Numbered from the stretch's first letter, positions 1 to 8,580 are shown. The stretch: 64,000 nucleotides of DNA from Arthrobacter livingstonensis (GCF_003219815.1 NZ_QJVD01000004.1:1-64000), one strand, 5' to 3'. Translations and numbers: made by a program. Notes: generated by a model not told the origin, from the letters alone.

Positions 1-561
1 AACTGGGGTGGCAAGGTGCACGGCGGGATCGTGATGAAGTGGATCGATGAAGCCGCCTATGTGTGCGCGTCACGTTATTGTGGGAATGACGCCGTGGCGG
101 TGTTTTCCGGCGGTGTGAGGCTTTACCGGCCGCTGCTGATTGGCCACGTGGTGGAAGTGGAGGCCCGCCTGGTGTACACGGGGACGAAGGGCATGCACGT
201 CGCCGTCCACGTCCGTTCGGGAGATCCCAAGGGGCGCGGGATGAACCTGACCACTTACTGCCTGACCGTGATGGTGGCACGGGACGACGCCGGAAACTCG
301 GTGCCGGTTCCGGCTTGGGTCCCCGTCACCGACGAGGACAGGCGCCTGCACGCCCATGCCCGCGATCTGCTCGAAATCCGCGGCCGGGCGCCGGGAAACA
401 GGCTCCCCAACCACCTTGTTGCCAGCTGGGAGTACGACGGCGCCAGGCCAGGGAAGCTGAGTCCGTCTCGTTTTAGTGGGGGGCAGGGGGCGCGGCGGAC
501 ACCCCAGATGGTCGTGGGGGTGGTTACTACCATTCGCGCACGGCGAACCGCGTGCGAATGA
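1..561 (+). CDS. acyl-CoA thioesterase, hotdog fold (5' end outside window)
   Basis: The reading frame is open from base 1, so the N-terminus is missing; 186 residues are visible. The opening stretch NWGGKVHGGIVMKWIDEAAY is the hotdog helix region of YciA/ACOT-type acyl-CoA thioesterases, which hydrolyse acyl-CoA to free acid and CoA in the cytoplasm. Strand-rich sequence follows to about residue 110. The last roughly 35 residues look unlike the family: they are encoded by DNA that belongs to an intergenic repeat (511-640), and the stop lies inside the palindrome of that repeat. The natural C-terminus has probably been replaced. Substrate length cannot be told from the sequence. Confidence 0.8.
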   Translation, partial: NWGGKVHGGIVMKWIDEAAYVCASRYCGNDAVAVFSGGVRLYRPLLIGHVVEVEARLVYTGTKGMHVAVHVRSGDPKGRGMNLTTYCLTVMVARDDAGNSVPVPAWVPVTDEDRRLHAHARDLLEIRGRAPGNRLPNHLVASWEYDGARPGKLSPSRFSGGQGARRTPQMVVGVVTTIRARRTACE

Positions 562-640
562 CCACGACTGCCCCCGCAGCCACGAGAAACGCAGCCTGCT
601 CGTTTTCTGGTCCGGATCCGGCACCAAATGGGTGGCATGG
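511..640. repeat. palindromic interspersed repeat, copy A
   Basis: About 130 bp shared with 30383-30512. The core is an inverted repeat around ATTCGCGCACG and CGTGCGAAT, flanked by the outer arms GTCGTGGGGGTGG and CCACGACTGCCCCC. Both copies continue on one side with a GTTTTC..GG.CCGGATCC segment. This copy supplies the stop codon of the thioesterase gene. Confidence 0.65.
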
Positions 641-716
641 AGGCTGGCTCCGGGGACGTTGCCGCCGGAGTAGAGGTCGGCGCCCTTGAGCCCAGCCCCC
701 ACTGAACACGACGGCA

Positions 717-2129
717 TCAGTCAGTGCTGCAGGGGGCGGCGCCGGCGGTGCCCGGGGTGTTGGGCGCCCAGGAAGGGTACGTGCGGGAATCGTTGGCGGG
801 GACCCAGCGGCCTTCAGCGACCATGTAGTCCGAGCCCAGGCCGCCACGGAGCAGCGTGGCGACACCGTCAACCAGGCGGTCCGCGTCCTCGCGACGTGAG
901 CCCACGCCGAAGCTGGCGCGCAGCGAGCCCGACGCCAGGCCCAGACGGCGCAGCAGCGGGTGGGCGCAGAACCTGCCGTCGCGCACGCCCACGCCGTGCT
1001 CGGCAGACAGGTAGGCGGCGACCAGTCCGGCGTCGTACCCTTCCACGGAGAAGTTCACCACGCCAATGGTGCCGCAGCCGGGGCGTGAGGCGGAGTCGGA
1101 AAACAGCTCGTGGACGGTGACGCCATTGAGCGCCTCCAGCCCTGCCACCAGATGGGAGCGCAACTCGTGTTCGTGGGCCTGCCACTGTCCGGGATCCAGG
1201 GCGGCGAGCACCTGCGCGGCCTTTGCCAGCATCGCGGCACCGAGTACGTTCGGGGAGCCTGCCTCGTGCCGGGCCGGGCCGTCGGTCCAGCGCACCGACT
1301 CCAGCCGCACATCCTTCACGGCGCCGCCGCCGGCCAGGTGTGGCTTGCCGGCATCCAGCCAGTCCGGGCGGCCCACCAGTACGCCGGCGCCAAACGGGGC
1401 ATACAGCTTGTGTCCCGAAAACGCCACGTAGTCGATCCCGTCGCGGGCCAGGTCGATGCGCCGGTGCGGGGCCAGCTGGGCGGCGTCCACCACGATGCGG
1501 GCGCCGTGCCGGTGTGCCAGCGCGGCGAGCTCCGCCACCGGCAGCACTTCGCCGGTGACGTTGGAGGCGCCGGTGACGGCCAGCAGCACCACGTTTCCGG
1601 CACGCAGCTGCGTCTCCACCCGGTGCAGCGTGGCCTCGATGGAGTGCCCGGCCACCACGGAACGGTGCGGCAAGCCCTGCCAGGGCAGCAGGTTGGCATG
1701 GTGCTCGATGTCCAGGTAGAGGACCTCTCCGTGCTCGTTTGAGGCGCCGTCGGCGTGGCCGTGCCCCGCCAGGAGCGACTGCACGCAACCGGCCAGCAGG
1801 TTCAGTGAATCCGTGGTGTTGCGCGTGAAAATCACGGTGTCCCCGGGTCGTGCGCCCACAAAGTCCGCCACAATGTGCCGGGCGTTTTCATAGACGGACG
1901 TGCTGACCTGGGAGGCAAAGCCGGCGCCGCGGTGCACGCTGGCGTAGTACGGCAACACTTCGGCCAGGTGGGCGGCCACCTCTTCCACGGCCGGGGCCGA
2001 CGCCGCATAGTCCAGGTTGACATACCGTGTGGTTCCGCCGTGGATCAGCGGGGCGGCCAGGTCCTGGCCCACCACGGGCAGCAGCGGGCTTTCGGAAATA
2101 CGTGACTTTTCGAGGATGGCAGAACTCAT
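717..2129 (-). CDS. aminotransferase class V / cysteine desulfurase-like PLP enzyme
   Basis: A 470-residue PLP enzyme of the class V aminotransferase fold. Visible marks are HHANLLPW near residue 140 (cofactor-stacking His), DAAQLAPHR near 215 (Asp for the pyridine nitrogen) and the Schiff-base lysine in SGHKLYAPFGAG near 240. Family members remove sulfur from cysteine for Fe-S or thio-cofactor synthesis, or act as related lyases. The SAM-IV riboswitch directly upstream ties it to sulfur amino acid status, which fits a desulfurase or cysteine-using role. The ATG at 2129 has the Shine-Dalgarno AAGGAAG six bases ahead. It stands alone, not in a suf operon, so it is probably not the housekeeping SufS. 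Confidence 0.8.
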   Translation of the reverse strand: MSSAILEKSRISESPLLPVVGQDLAAPLIHGGTTRYVNLDYAASAPAVEEVAAHLAEVLPYYASVHRGAGFASQVSTSVYENARHIVADFVGARPGDTVIFTRNTTDSLNLLAGCVQSLLAGHGHADGASNEHGEVLYLDIEHHANLLPWQGLPHRSVVAGHSIEATLHRVETQLRAGNVVLLAVTGASNVTGEVLPVAELAALAHRHGARIVVDAAQLAPHRRIDLARDGIDYVAFSGHKLYAPFGAGVLVGRPDWLDAGKPHLAGGGAVKDVRLESVRWTDGPARHEAGSPNVLGAAMLAKAAQVLAALDPGQWQAHEHELRSHLVAGLEALNGVTVHELFSDSASRPGCGTIGVVNFSVEGYDAGLVAAYLSAEHGVGVRDGRFCAHPLLRRLGLASGSLRASFGVGSRREDADRLVDGVATLLRGGLGSDYMVAEGRWVPANDSRTYPSWAPNTPGTAGAAPCSTD

Positions 2130-2133
2130 GAGG

Positions 2134-2148
2134 CTTCCTTAAAGGAAG
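2134..2148 (-). promoter_or_regulatory. hairpin covering the Shine-Dalgarno of the cysteine desulfurase gene
   Basis: Read on the minus strand, CTTCCTTTAAGGAAG is self-complementary and its right arm is the AAGGAAG ribosome-binding site. It could be the expression platform of the upstream riboswitch, acting on translation. The pairing is seen directly; the switching is inferred. Confidence 0.5.
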
Positions 2149-2204
2149 GACTGAACGTCCCCGGAAAGGCCCGGGACACGAAAAATCCGCGCTTGCCAAG
2201 ACCG

Positions 2205-2298
2205 TTCCGGCCTGGCCAGGTCGTCACCCGGGGCACCCCGCCGCGAAAGGAGGGTTGCCGGCCAGCAAACCGGGGTTTAGCGCTGGCACTCGTGACCT
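2205..2298 (-). ncRNA. SAM-IV riboswitch
   Basis: On the minus strand the leader begins GGTCACGAGTGCCAGCG, followed by a GC-rich hairpin, then CTGGCCGGCAACCCTCC and CGGGGTGCCCCGGGTGAC. These are the conserved blocks and order of the actinobacterial SAM-IV aptamer, including the P1 closure by GTCA/TGAC. SAM-IV RNAs bind S-adenosylmethionine and usually turn down sulfur-amino-acid genes. About 75 nt separate it from the start codon, with a Shine-Dalgarno-sequestering hairpin in that spacer. Confidence 0.88.
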
Positions 2299-2458
2299 AT
2301 GCCCAAAAGATTAGCCGAACGCGGCAGCGTCCGCATTTGTTACGACACGCGGCGTGATCAAATTTCGGCGCAGTCTTCCGCAACCCACGACGCAAAGGGT
2401 GAAAAAGTACGACGGCGGGGCCGCCGTCGTGCCTTTCCCGGCCTGTGCTTGACAAGGG

Positions 2459-3274
2459 TCAGGCGAGGAGGTCGTCCCAGCCCGGGTTCAGCCGGCGCAG
2501 CACCTCGGTGTGGAGGATGGAATTGGTGGCCAGGGCGTTGCCGCCAAAAGGCCCGTCCACGCCGTCCAGCGAGGTGAAGCGGCCGCCGGCCTCCGTGATG
2601 ATCGGCACCAGGGCGGCCATGTCGTACAGGTTCAATTCCGGCTCGCAGGCGATGTCCACGGCGCCCTCGGCCACCATGCAGTAGGACCAAAAGTCGCCGT
2701 AGGCACGGGTGCGCCAGACGTCGTCGGTCAGGGCCAGGAATTCGTCCCGGTTGCCGCGGTCCCTCCAGCCGGTGAGCGAGGAGTAGGAGAGCGAGGCGTT
2801 GGAGAGCTCGGAGACGTTGGAGACGCGGATGCGGGTTGCGGCGGCCAATGACTTGCCCATGTAGGCGCCGGTGCCTTCGGCGGCCCACCAGCGCTTGCCC
2901 AGGGCCGGGGCGCTGACCACGCCAACGACGGGGCGGCCCTCGTCCACCAGGGCGATCAGCGTGGCCCAGACCGGCACGCCACGGACAAAGTTCTTGGTCC
3001 CGTCAATGGGGTCGATGATCCAGCGCCGGGAGCCGTGGCCGGTGCTGCCAAACTCCTCACCCAGCACGGCGTCGCGGGGGCGGACGCGGGAAAGCTGGCT
3101 CCTGATGGACTCCTCGGCCGCCTTGTCCGCATCCGTCACCGGTGTCAGGTCCGGCTTGGTTTCAATTTGCAGGTCAAGGGCCTTGAAGCGGGACATCGTC
3201 AGGGAATCGACGGTGTCAGCCAAAACGTGGGCCAGGCGGAGGTCGTCGTTGTACGTCTGGGGTTGGACAGTCAT
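2459..3274 (-). CDS. hisN: histidinol-phosphatase, inositol monophosphatase family
   Basis: A 271-residue Mg-dependent phosphatase of the IMPase fold. Visible motifs are GEEFG (metal-binding Glu), [15 protein letters not shown] (the DPxDGT signature) and, near the C-terminus, the metal-binding Asp in [18 protein letters not shown]. Actinobacterial relatives with the WSYC and NLYDMAA pattern are the HisN histidinol-phosphatases that finish histidine synthesis; inositol-1-phosphate or fructose-bisphosphate activity cannot be excluded. ATG 3274 is preferred because GGTG lies about 7 nt ahead; ATG 3280 is an equally possible start two codons upstream. It is followed by a hairpin-containing gap before rsgA and shares its direction with rsgA, aroA and doxX. 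Confidence 0.82.
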   Translation of the reverse strand: MTVQPQTYNDDLRLAHVLADTVDSLTMSRFKALDLQIETKPDLTPVTDADKAAEESIRSQLSRVRPRDAVLGEEFGSTGHGSRRWIIDPIDGTKNFVRGVPVWATLIALVDEGRPVVGVVSAPALGKRWWAAEGTGAYMGKSLAAATRIRVSNVSELSNASLSYSSLTGWRDRGNRDEFLALTDDVWRTRAYGDFWSYCMVAEGAVDIACEPELNLYDMAALVPIITEAGGRFTSLDGVDGPFGGNALATNSILHTEVLRRLNPGWDDLLA

Positions 3275-3452
3275 ATGCATCACCGTATCGGTAGATGCGG
3301 CCTTTGGGTGGGAACAGGGCTGTGCACCGTTCTGCGCCCTGGACGGGCAGATGGTGGCGCGCAACACTGACCCGCGCACCGGTGGAGGGGAAGCCGGCGC
3401 AGGACGGAACGCAAGCGGGCGGAGCCGGCATTTTTTGTAGTCGACGAAAGGA

Positions 3453-3483
3453 GACGCCTAAGGCCGTCCGCGGCCGAGGCGTC
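3453..3483 (-). terminator. GC-rich hairpin downstream of rsgA
   Basis: Nested arms GACGCCT/AGGCGTC and GGCCG/CGGCC form a stem 42 nt after the rsgA stop. No U-run follows. It is a likely transcript end or processing site. Confidence 0.4.
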
Positions 3484-3524
3484 GGATAGTCGACGGAAAA
3501 ATGGCGGGCCGGCCGCACAGGCAG

Positions 3525-4655
3525 CTACGCCGTGGTGCCAAGCTCCTTGGCCTCGGCGCGGCCCTCGGTGCGGGTGCTGGTGCCGAGCAGGCGCCGCAGG
3601 GACGCCAGCCTGGCCGGGCCCGCATCGCCGGCATGGCCGCCGGCCACCCAGGGGTCCAGGCCGCAGTTGACGGCGACGCTGTCGTGCTTGCAGCCGCGTT
3701 CGCAGTCGTCGGTGCCCGGCTGGAGGTCTGGGAAGGCGTGCAGGATGCGGTCCGCGTCCACGTGGGCCAGGCCGAAGGAGCGGATGCCGGGGGTGTCGAT
3801 GATCCACGAGCCCGGCTCGCCGTCCTGCAGCCGCAGCGCCAGGGCCGAGGATGAGGTGTGCCGGCCGCGTCCCGTGACGGCATTGACGCCGCCGGTGGCC
3901 CGCTGTGAGCCGGTGAGTGCATTGACCATGGTGGACTTGCCGACGCCGGAGTGCCCCACCAGCACGCTGACCTTGCCGTCGAGGTGTTCGCGGAGCTGTT
4001 CGACGGCGCCCCCGGCCAGGAGCGCGGAGTCACCGTCGTCGCTGCGGGCATCAATGGCGGAGGCGGCATCGGCCGCGCCAACGGCGGCCGTGCGGCTGAT
4101 GATCACTGTCATGTCCAGGTGTTCGTAATTGGCCAGCAGCTCCGCCGGGTCCTTGATGTCCGCCTTGGTGATCAGCAGGATCGGTGCGATGCCGGAGTCG
4201 TAGGCGGCCACCAGGGCACGGTCGATGAAGCCGGTGCGCGGTTCCGGGTTGGCCGCGGCCACCACGATGACCAGCTGGTCCGCGTTGGCCACCACGACCC
4301 GCTCAATGGGGTCGGTGTCATCGGCGCTGCGGCGCAGCAGGGTGCGGCGTACCTCGACGCGGACCAGGCGGGCCAGCGTATCCGGCGCCCCGGTGGTGTC
4401 GCCCACCAGAGCCACGAAGTCGCCGGCCACCACGGGGGAGCGGCGCAGTTCCCTGGCCCGGGCGGCGATCAGCACGCGTTCAGTGGGCATGTCCTCGTCC
4501 ACGATGGCGGTGTACCGGCCGCGGTCCACCGTGGTGATGCGGCCGATGACGGCGTCGTCGTGCGCCGGACGGTCCTTGGTGCGCGGCCGGCTGCCCTTCT
4601 TGTTGGCCCGGACGCGGACGTCGGATTCGTCCCAGTTGCTGTAGTCCCTAGCCAC
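3525..4655 (-). CDS. rsgA: ribosome small-subunit biogenesis GTPase RsgA
   Basis: A 376-residue circularly permuted GTPase. An N-terminal OB-fold (to about residue 110) precedes the GTPase motifs in permuted order: TKAD (G4) near 150, GHSGVGKST (G1) near 235 and DTPG (G3) near 285. A zinc knuckle, CERGCKHDSVAVNC, ends the protein. RsgA checks the decoding centre of late 30S particles and leaves on GTP hydrolysis. The GTG start at 4655 overlaps the end of aroA by 8 bp, so the two are translationally coupled; a frame open further upstream is only the shadow of aroA. The aroA-rsgA pairing is common in actinobacteria. Confidence 0.93.
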   Translation of the reverse strand: MARDYSNWDESDVRVRANKKGSRPRTKDRPAHDDAVIGRITTVDRGRYTAIVDEDMPTERVLIAARARELRRSPVVAGDFVALVGDTTGAPDTLARLVRVEVRRTLLRRSADDTDPIERVVVANADQLVIVVAAANPEPRTGFIDRALVAAYDSGIAPILLITKADIKDPAELLANYEHLDMTVIISRTAAVGAADAASAIDARSDDGDSALLAGGAVEQLREHLDGKVSVLVGHSGVGKSTMVNALTGSQRATGGVNAVTGRGRHTSSSALALRLQDGEPGSWIIDTPGIRSFGLAHVDADRILHAFPDLQPGTDDCERGCKHDSVAVNCGLDPWVAGGHAGDAGPARLASLRRLLGTSTRTEGRAEAKELGTTA

Positions 4656-5964
4656 GCCCGCTGATCCCCACCGGCGCGGTCTGGGCCACCATGTCCGCCC
4701 ACAGCTGCGGGAACGCCGGCATGGTCTTGGACGTGGTGGCGATGTCCTCAACCTCGACGCCGGGCACCGCCAGGCCGATGATGGCGCCGGCAGTGGCCAT
4801 GCGGTGATCCTCGTAGCTGTGAAACAGCCCGCCGTGCAGCGGTGCGGGGTTGATGATGAGTCCGTCGTCGGTTTCGACGGCGTCGCCGCCCAAGGCGTTG
4901 ATCTCGGCCACCAGCGCGGCGAGCCGGTCTGTCTCGTGGCCGCGCAGGTGCGCGATGCCGCGCAGGCGTGACGGCCCGGAAGCCAGTGCGCAAAGGGCCG
5001 CGGTGGACGGGGCGAGCTCGCTGGTGTCGGAAATGTCCACACCGAGAATCTCCGGACCGCCGGTGACGGACAAAACGCCGTCGTCCAAGGTCACGCTGGC
5101 ACCAAACTGGGGGAGGATCGTCCGCCACTTGTCACCCACCTGGGTGGTGTTCAGCGGCCAGTTGGGGATGCGGACTGTGCCGCGCGTGGCCAGGGCCGCG
5201 GCCAGGAACGGCCCGGCATTGGACAGGTCCTGCTCCAGCAGCACGTCAAAAGCCGCAATGGGGCCGGGCCGGACGATCCAGTGGTTGGTGGTGGAATCAT
5301 CCACGGTGACACCGAGGGAGCGCAGCACCTGAACGGTCATGGAGATGTGGTCCACGCTGGGCACTGACGTGCCGCTGTGTTCTAGATGGAGCCCGCCATC
5401 GAAGCGTGCCGCGACCAGCAGGATTGCGGAGATGAACTGCGAGGAGCCGCCGGCATCGATGGCAAGGTGGCCGCCGCGGACGGTGCCGGTGCCGTGGACG
5501 GTGAACGGCATGAGGCCGTCCCCGCCGTCCTCCACCCGGACGCCCAGACCCTCCAGGGCGGCCACTATCGGTGCCATCGGCCGGACGCGGGCGGCGGGGT
5601 CGCCGTCGAACGTCACTGTACCCGTGAGCAGCGCTGCGAGCGGGGGCACAAAGCGCATGACGGTGCCGGCCAGCCCGCAGTCAACCTCGGCGGTGGCGGT
5701 GAACCCGGCAGGGATGGGTGTGACCACCAGGTCCGGCACGGAACCGGCCCCGGGTACCTCCTCGATGCCGGCGCCCAAAGCGCGCAGCGCAGCGATCATG
5801 AGATCGGAATCGCGGGACTGCAGCGGCGCGCGGAGGCGGGACACGCCGTCGGCCACTGCGGCCAGGACAAGGTACCTGTTGGTCAGCGACTTGGACGCCG
5901 GAATGGTGACGGTGGCGTCCAGGGGTGTTGGGGCAAACGGTGCGGGCCAAGGGGCGCTGGTCAT
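4648..5964 (-). CDS. aroA: 3-phosphoshikimate 1-carboxyvinyltransferase (EPSP synthase)
   Basis: A 438-residue two-domain enzyme that joins shikimate-3-phosphate and PEP in the shikimate pathway. SKSLTNRYLVLAA at the N-terminus holds the phosphate-binding Lys and Arg; DCGLAGTVMRFVPPLAA is the PEP-site loop in its actinobacterial form (LAGT in place of NAGT). LRGHETDR and EDHRMATAGAIIGLA near the C-terminus carry active-site Arg and His residues. Length is normal. ATG 5964 is 6 bp downstream of the doxX stop, and the 3' end overlaps rsgA. The variant PEP loop could affect glyphosate sensitivity, which is not predictable here. Confidence 0.94.
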   Translation of the reverse strand: MTSAPWPAPFAPTPLDATVTIPASKSLTNRYLVLAAVADGVSRLRAPLQSRDSDLMIAALRALGAGIEEVPGAGSVPDLVVTPIPAGFTATAEVDCGLAGTVMRFVPPLAALLTGTVTFDGDPAARVRPMAPIVAALEGLGVRVEDGGDGLMPFTVHGTGTVRGGHLAIDAGGSSQFISAILLVAARFDGGLHLEHSGTSVPSVDHISMTVQVLRSLGVTVDDSTTNHWIVRPGPIAAFDVLLEQDLSNAGPFLAAALATRGTVRIPNWPLNTTQVGDKWRTILPQFGASVTLDDGVLSVTGGPEILGVDISDTSELAPSTAALCALASGPSRLRGIAHLRGHETDRLAALVAEINALGGDAVETDDGLIINPAPLHGGLFHSYEDHRMATAGAIIGLAVPGVEVEDIATTSKTMPAFPQLWADMVAQTAPVGISGRG

Positions 5965-5970
5965 GGGCGG

Positions 5971-6486
5971 TTAGTGTCCGCTCACGTCGTGCGCGAGGGA
6001 GCGGACGTTCTTGTCGGCGGCCTTGAGCTGGCGGGCTGTGGTCTTCCTGCCGGAATCAAGCAGCCTTTCAGCGCGCCAGGCGAGGCCCGGCCGGCCGGCC
6101 GTGTCGACGCTGGCCAGCAGGGCCCCGCCGAGGAGGCCGATGTTTTTGGCCAGCTGGCTGCGGCGGTGCGACCTGGCCTCCTTGGTGTCCGTGGGGGCAC
6201 TGCGGTACTCCACGAACGTGGTCAGCCCGGCCGTCACGGAGAGCAGCACGGCTGCGCCGCGGGAGAACTTGCCGGTTGCCAGCAGGACGCCGGCGCCCAC
6301 CTGCGTGCCGGCGACGAGGCGCGCCAGCGTTTTCTCGCTGGCGTCAACGGGGAGGGCAGCCGAGACCCGGCCCAGGACGGGGGCGAGCTGCCGGGCCATC
6401 TGGTCCGCATTCCTCAGGCGGTCCAGGCCGGAGACGATGAAGGACGAGGCGAGCATGGGGCGGGCGAGTACGCGAACGATGGTCAA
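5971..6486 (-). CDS. DoxX family membrane protein
   Basis: 171 residues with four hydrophobic segments and the DoxX-type opening VRVLARPMLASSFIVSGLDR. DoxX proteins are small four-helix membrane proteins of uncertain role, some linked to thiol or redox stress complexes. The start is TTG at 6486: AGGAGG lies 7 nt ahead and no ATG fits. It is divergent from sigR, and the C-terminal 30 residues are hydrophilic and basic. Confidence 0.78.
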   Translation of the reverse strand: MTIVRVLARPMLASSFIVSGLDRLRNADQMARQLAPVLGRVSAALPVDASEKTLARLVAGTQVGAGVLLATGKFSRGAAVLLSVTAGLTTFVEYRSAPTDTKEARSHRRSQLAKNIGLLGGALLASVDTAGRPGLAWRAERLLDSGRKTTARQLKAADKNVRSLAHDVSGH

Positions 6487-6592
6487 GGGAGGCCTCCTGG
6501 TTGTGTGCCGTCAACTTCGTGTCCCGCGGCGCTGGCTGCGGGACGGGGTGTTCCTGCTTGATCCAAGTCTCGCACCTTGGCGCCGGGTTTGC

Positions 6593-6618
6593 GGAATATA
6601 CCGCGCCGGCCGCGGGTT
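6593..6618 (+). promoter_or_regulatory. sigma-R (SigR) type promoter of sigR
   Basis: GGAAT at 6593-6597 and GTT at 6616-6618 are separated by exactly 18 bp, the geometry of SigR-dependent promoters (GGAAT-N18-GTT). It is about 90 bp upstream of sigR, so sigR-rsrA should be autoregulated during thiol oxidation. Confidence 0.8.
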
Positions 6619-6707
6619 TGCATTGGTATGGAAAGGGCGGGCAGGTGTCCGCCGGGCAATGATTTGGTACGGCCGGCAAGCGGGCGTCCATCCTCGGAAA
6701 GGCGGCA

Positions 6708-7436
6708 ATGCAGACACTGACAGTAGACTCGTCTGTGATGAATATTTCCGAGCCTGAGCAAGCCAAAAACACCGCTGCACGGCCATCCACCGCAGCGCCG
6801 GTGGAGAACACCGACGTGGATACGGTGGACGTTGCCACCGAAACCGTGGAGGCCCGCCGTGCCCGGTTTGAACGGGACGCCATGCAATACGTGGACCAGC
6901 TGTATTCGGCCGCCATGCGCATGGCACGGAATCCGTCCGACGCCGAAGACCTGGTCCAGGAGGCCTACACCAAGGCGTTTTCGGCCTTCCACCAGTACCG
7001 GCCCGGGACCAACCTGAAGGCCTGGCTATACCGGATCCTGACCAACACCTACATCAACCTGTACCGCAAGCGCCAGCGGGAGCCGCTGCAGTCCAATGCC
7101 GATTCCATCGAGGACTGGCAGCTGGCCCGGGCGGAGTCCCACACCTCGCGCGGGCTGCGTTCCGCCGAGGCGGATGCGCTGGACCACCTGCCGGATTCGG
7201 ATGTGAAGGACGCGTTGCAGGCCATCCCGGAGGAGTTTCGGCTGGCGGTGTACTTTGCCGACGTTGAGGGCTTTGCCTACAAGGAAATATCAGAAATCAT
7301 GAACACCCCGATCGGCACCGTGATGTCACGCCTGCACCGGGGGCGGAAGCTGTTGCGGGACATGCTTTCGCATTATGCAGTGGATCGCGGCTACAACAAG
7401 GGTGCCGCAAATGAACTTAAGGAAACGGAGAAATAA
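6708..7436 (+). CDS. sigR: ECF RNA polymerase sigma factor SigR
   Basis: 242 residues of an ECF sigma factor. Region 2 runs from about residue 65 with [17 protein letters not shown] and [16 protein letters not shown]; region 4 from about 165 with [20 protein letters not shown] and [14 protein letters not shown]. With the anti-sigma gene rsrA 2 bp downstream this is the disulfide-stress sigma factor that drives mycothiol and thioredoxin genes. ATG 6708 has AAAGG six bases ahead. A second in-frame ATG at 6738 lies just after a TAGACT -10-like box, so a shorter form may be made from a housekeeping promoter. The acidic tail to residue 55 is not conserved sigma sequence. Confidence 0.92.
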   Translation: MQTLTVDSSVMNISEPEQAKNTAARPSTAAPVENTDVDTVDVATETVEARRARFERDAMQYVDQLYSAAMRMARNPSDAEDLVQEAYTKAFSAFHQYRPGTNLKAWLYRILTNTYINLYRKRQREPLQSNADSIEDWQLARAESHTSRGLRSAEADALDHLPDSDVKDALQAIPEEFRLAVYFADVEGFAYKEISEIMNTPIGTVMSRLHRGRKLLRDMLSHYAVDRGYNKGAANELKETEK

Positions 7437-7438
7437 TC

Positions 7439-7699
7439 ATGGGCGACTGCCAGAGCCTGGGAGACTGCGACGACAAACGCATTGCCCGAATTTACGAATA
7501 CCTCGACGGGGCGCTGTCGCATGAAGACCTCAGGGAGATCAAGGCCCACCTGGACGGCTGCACCGACTGCGCCCAGGAGTACGACCTCGAATGCGTGATC
7601 CGCACGGTGGTGAAGCGCTCCTGCAAGGAGGCCGCCCCCGAGACGCTCAAGTCCGCCATCCTGGCCCGGCTGCACGAAGGCCGGCCCGCCGAAGTTTAG
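7439..7699 (+). CDS. rsrA: zinc-binding anti-sigma factor RsrA
   Basis: 86 residues with the ZAS signature: HLDGCTDC supplies HxxxCxxC, and further cysteines occur near the N-terminus (GDCQSLGDCDD) and after it (ECVIRTVVKRSC). RsrA binds SigR in its reduced, zinc-loaded state; oxidation forms a disulfide, releases zinc and frees SigR. It lies 2 bp downstream of sigR, so it is cotranscribed and coupled. The last 4 bp overlap the end of the convergent haemoglobin gene. Confidence 0.93.
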   Translation: MGDCQSLGDCDDKRIARIYEYLDGALSHEDLREIKAHLDGCTDCAQEYDLECVIRTVVKRSCKEAAPETLKSAILARLHEGRPAEV

Positions 7700-8229
7700 T
7701 CCAGGGGCCCCTGTTCGGCCGCGTCGGCCGGACGCACGGAAATACTGCTGTACTGGCTGGCCGGACGGCCTGTGACGCGCCGGTGCAGCGAACCCGCAAT
7801 CAAATGGGCCTGCACCTTGGCCATTTCCGCCTTCTCGCCGCTGAACAGCTCGTCGACAGTGTTGGTCCACAGCTGCAGCCACCGGTTGAAGTGGTCCAGC
7901 CCCAGCGGCTCCCTGGCATGGATGTCAAAGTGGATCGCCAGCGCATTGCGGCTGTACAGTCCGGCCTTGAACAGCACAGTCTGCCAAAAGTCGGCCATGA
8001 TGGGCATGTGCCGCACCAGGTCCATGTGGACCACCTCCGTGAAGATGGGCCCGATCAGTTCATCGGCAAAGGCCCGCGTGTAAAAGGTGCGCACGAGGTC
8101 CAGGATGTCGTCGCGGCCGGCAATGTCGGCCTTGTCCCCGCCGGTTTTCCGCACCGGACTGTAGGTGTTTAAGTTCGACGCCGTCCTGCCGGAGTTAAGC
8201 GGCACGTCCGGCTGCCGCGGGGTGTCCAC
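7696..8229 (-). CDS. group III truncated haemoglobin
   Basis: 177 residues. The globin region starts near residue 38 (RDDILDLVRTFYTRAF) and shows PIMADFWQTVLF, then HFDIH with the proximal-side His, and HFNRWLQLWTNTVDELF, a group III pattern. Such proteins bind O2 or NO and are tied to NO, sulfide or microaerobic stress. The N-terminal 36 residues are an extra hydrophilic tail, so the true start could be later than the GTG at 8229. It is 6 bp downstream of a small membrane-protein gene and convergent with sigR-rsrA. Confidence 0.85.
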   Translation of the reverse strand: MDTPRQPDVPLNSGRTASNLNTYSPVRKTGGDKADIAGRDDILDLVRTFYTRAFADELIGPIFTEVVHMDLVRHMPIMADFWQTVLFKAGLYSRNALAIHFDIHAREPLGLDHFNRWLQLWTNTVDELFSGEKAEMAKVQAHLIAGSLHRRVTGRPASQYSSISVRPADAAEQGPLD

Positions 8230-8235
8230 CGGCGC

Positions 8236-8580
8236 CTACGCTGCCACGCCGAGCGCAATGAGGATGCCGGCGATCGGCAGGGCCAGCACCTTCACCGCCT
8301 CCGACGAAATATAGGCGGGGTGCGTGGTGGTGGCGACCTTCGCCCTGACGGCCGTGCCGCCGTCGTGCGTGACAGCCGTCAGGGAAAGGGCCTTGGTGCG
8401 CTTGGCCATGGCAGCCTCGACGAGGTTGAGCACCTTGAAGACCAGCCGGCCAATTCCCACCCCGAGTGCGTGGGTCATGCCGGGTGCCCGGAATTTCAGC
8501 GGTGTTTCAAGGAAGGAAATGGCGGACACCATGCCAAACCAGACAAACGGCAGCATGGTGATCAAAACTACGGCTGGCAT
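8236..8580 (-). CDS. small membrane protein of unknown function
   Basis: 114 residues if started at ATG 8580 (AAGAAAG seven bases ahead). A TTG at 8622 would add 14 polar residues. It opens with a hydrophobic helix, PAVVLITMLPFVWFGMVSAI, then FLETPLKFRAPG, a second weaker hydrophobic segment near residue 50 and a C-terminal helix ending IAGILIALGVAA. I do not recognise a named family. Tight spacing to the truncated haemoglobin gene suggests one transcript. Confidence 0.65.
   Translation of the reverse strand: MPAVVLITMLPFVWFGMVSAISFLETPLKFRAPGMTHALGVGIGRLVFKVLNLVEAAMAKRTKALSLTAVTHDGGTAVRAKVATTTHPAYISSEAVKVLALPIAGILIALGVAA

Noticed and set aside
2299-2577. Short open frame beginning next to the SAM-IV RNA
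   Set aside because: Arg/Gly-rich, overlaps the end of hisN and has no start signal.
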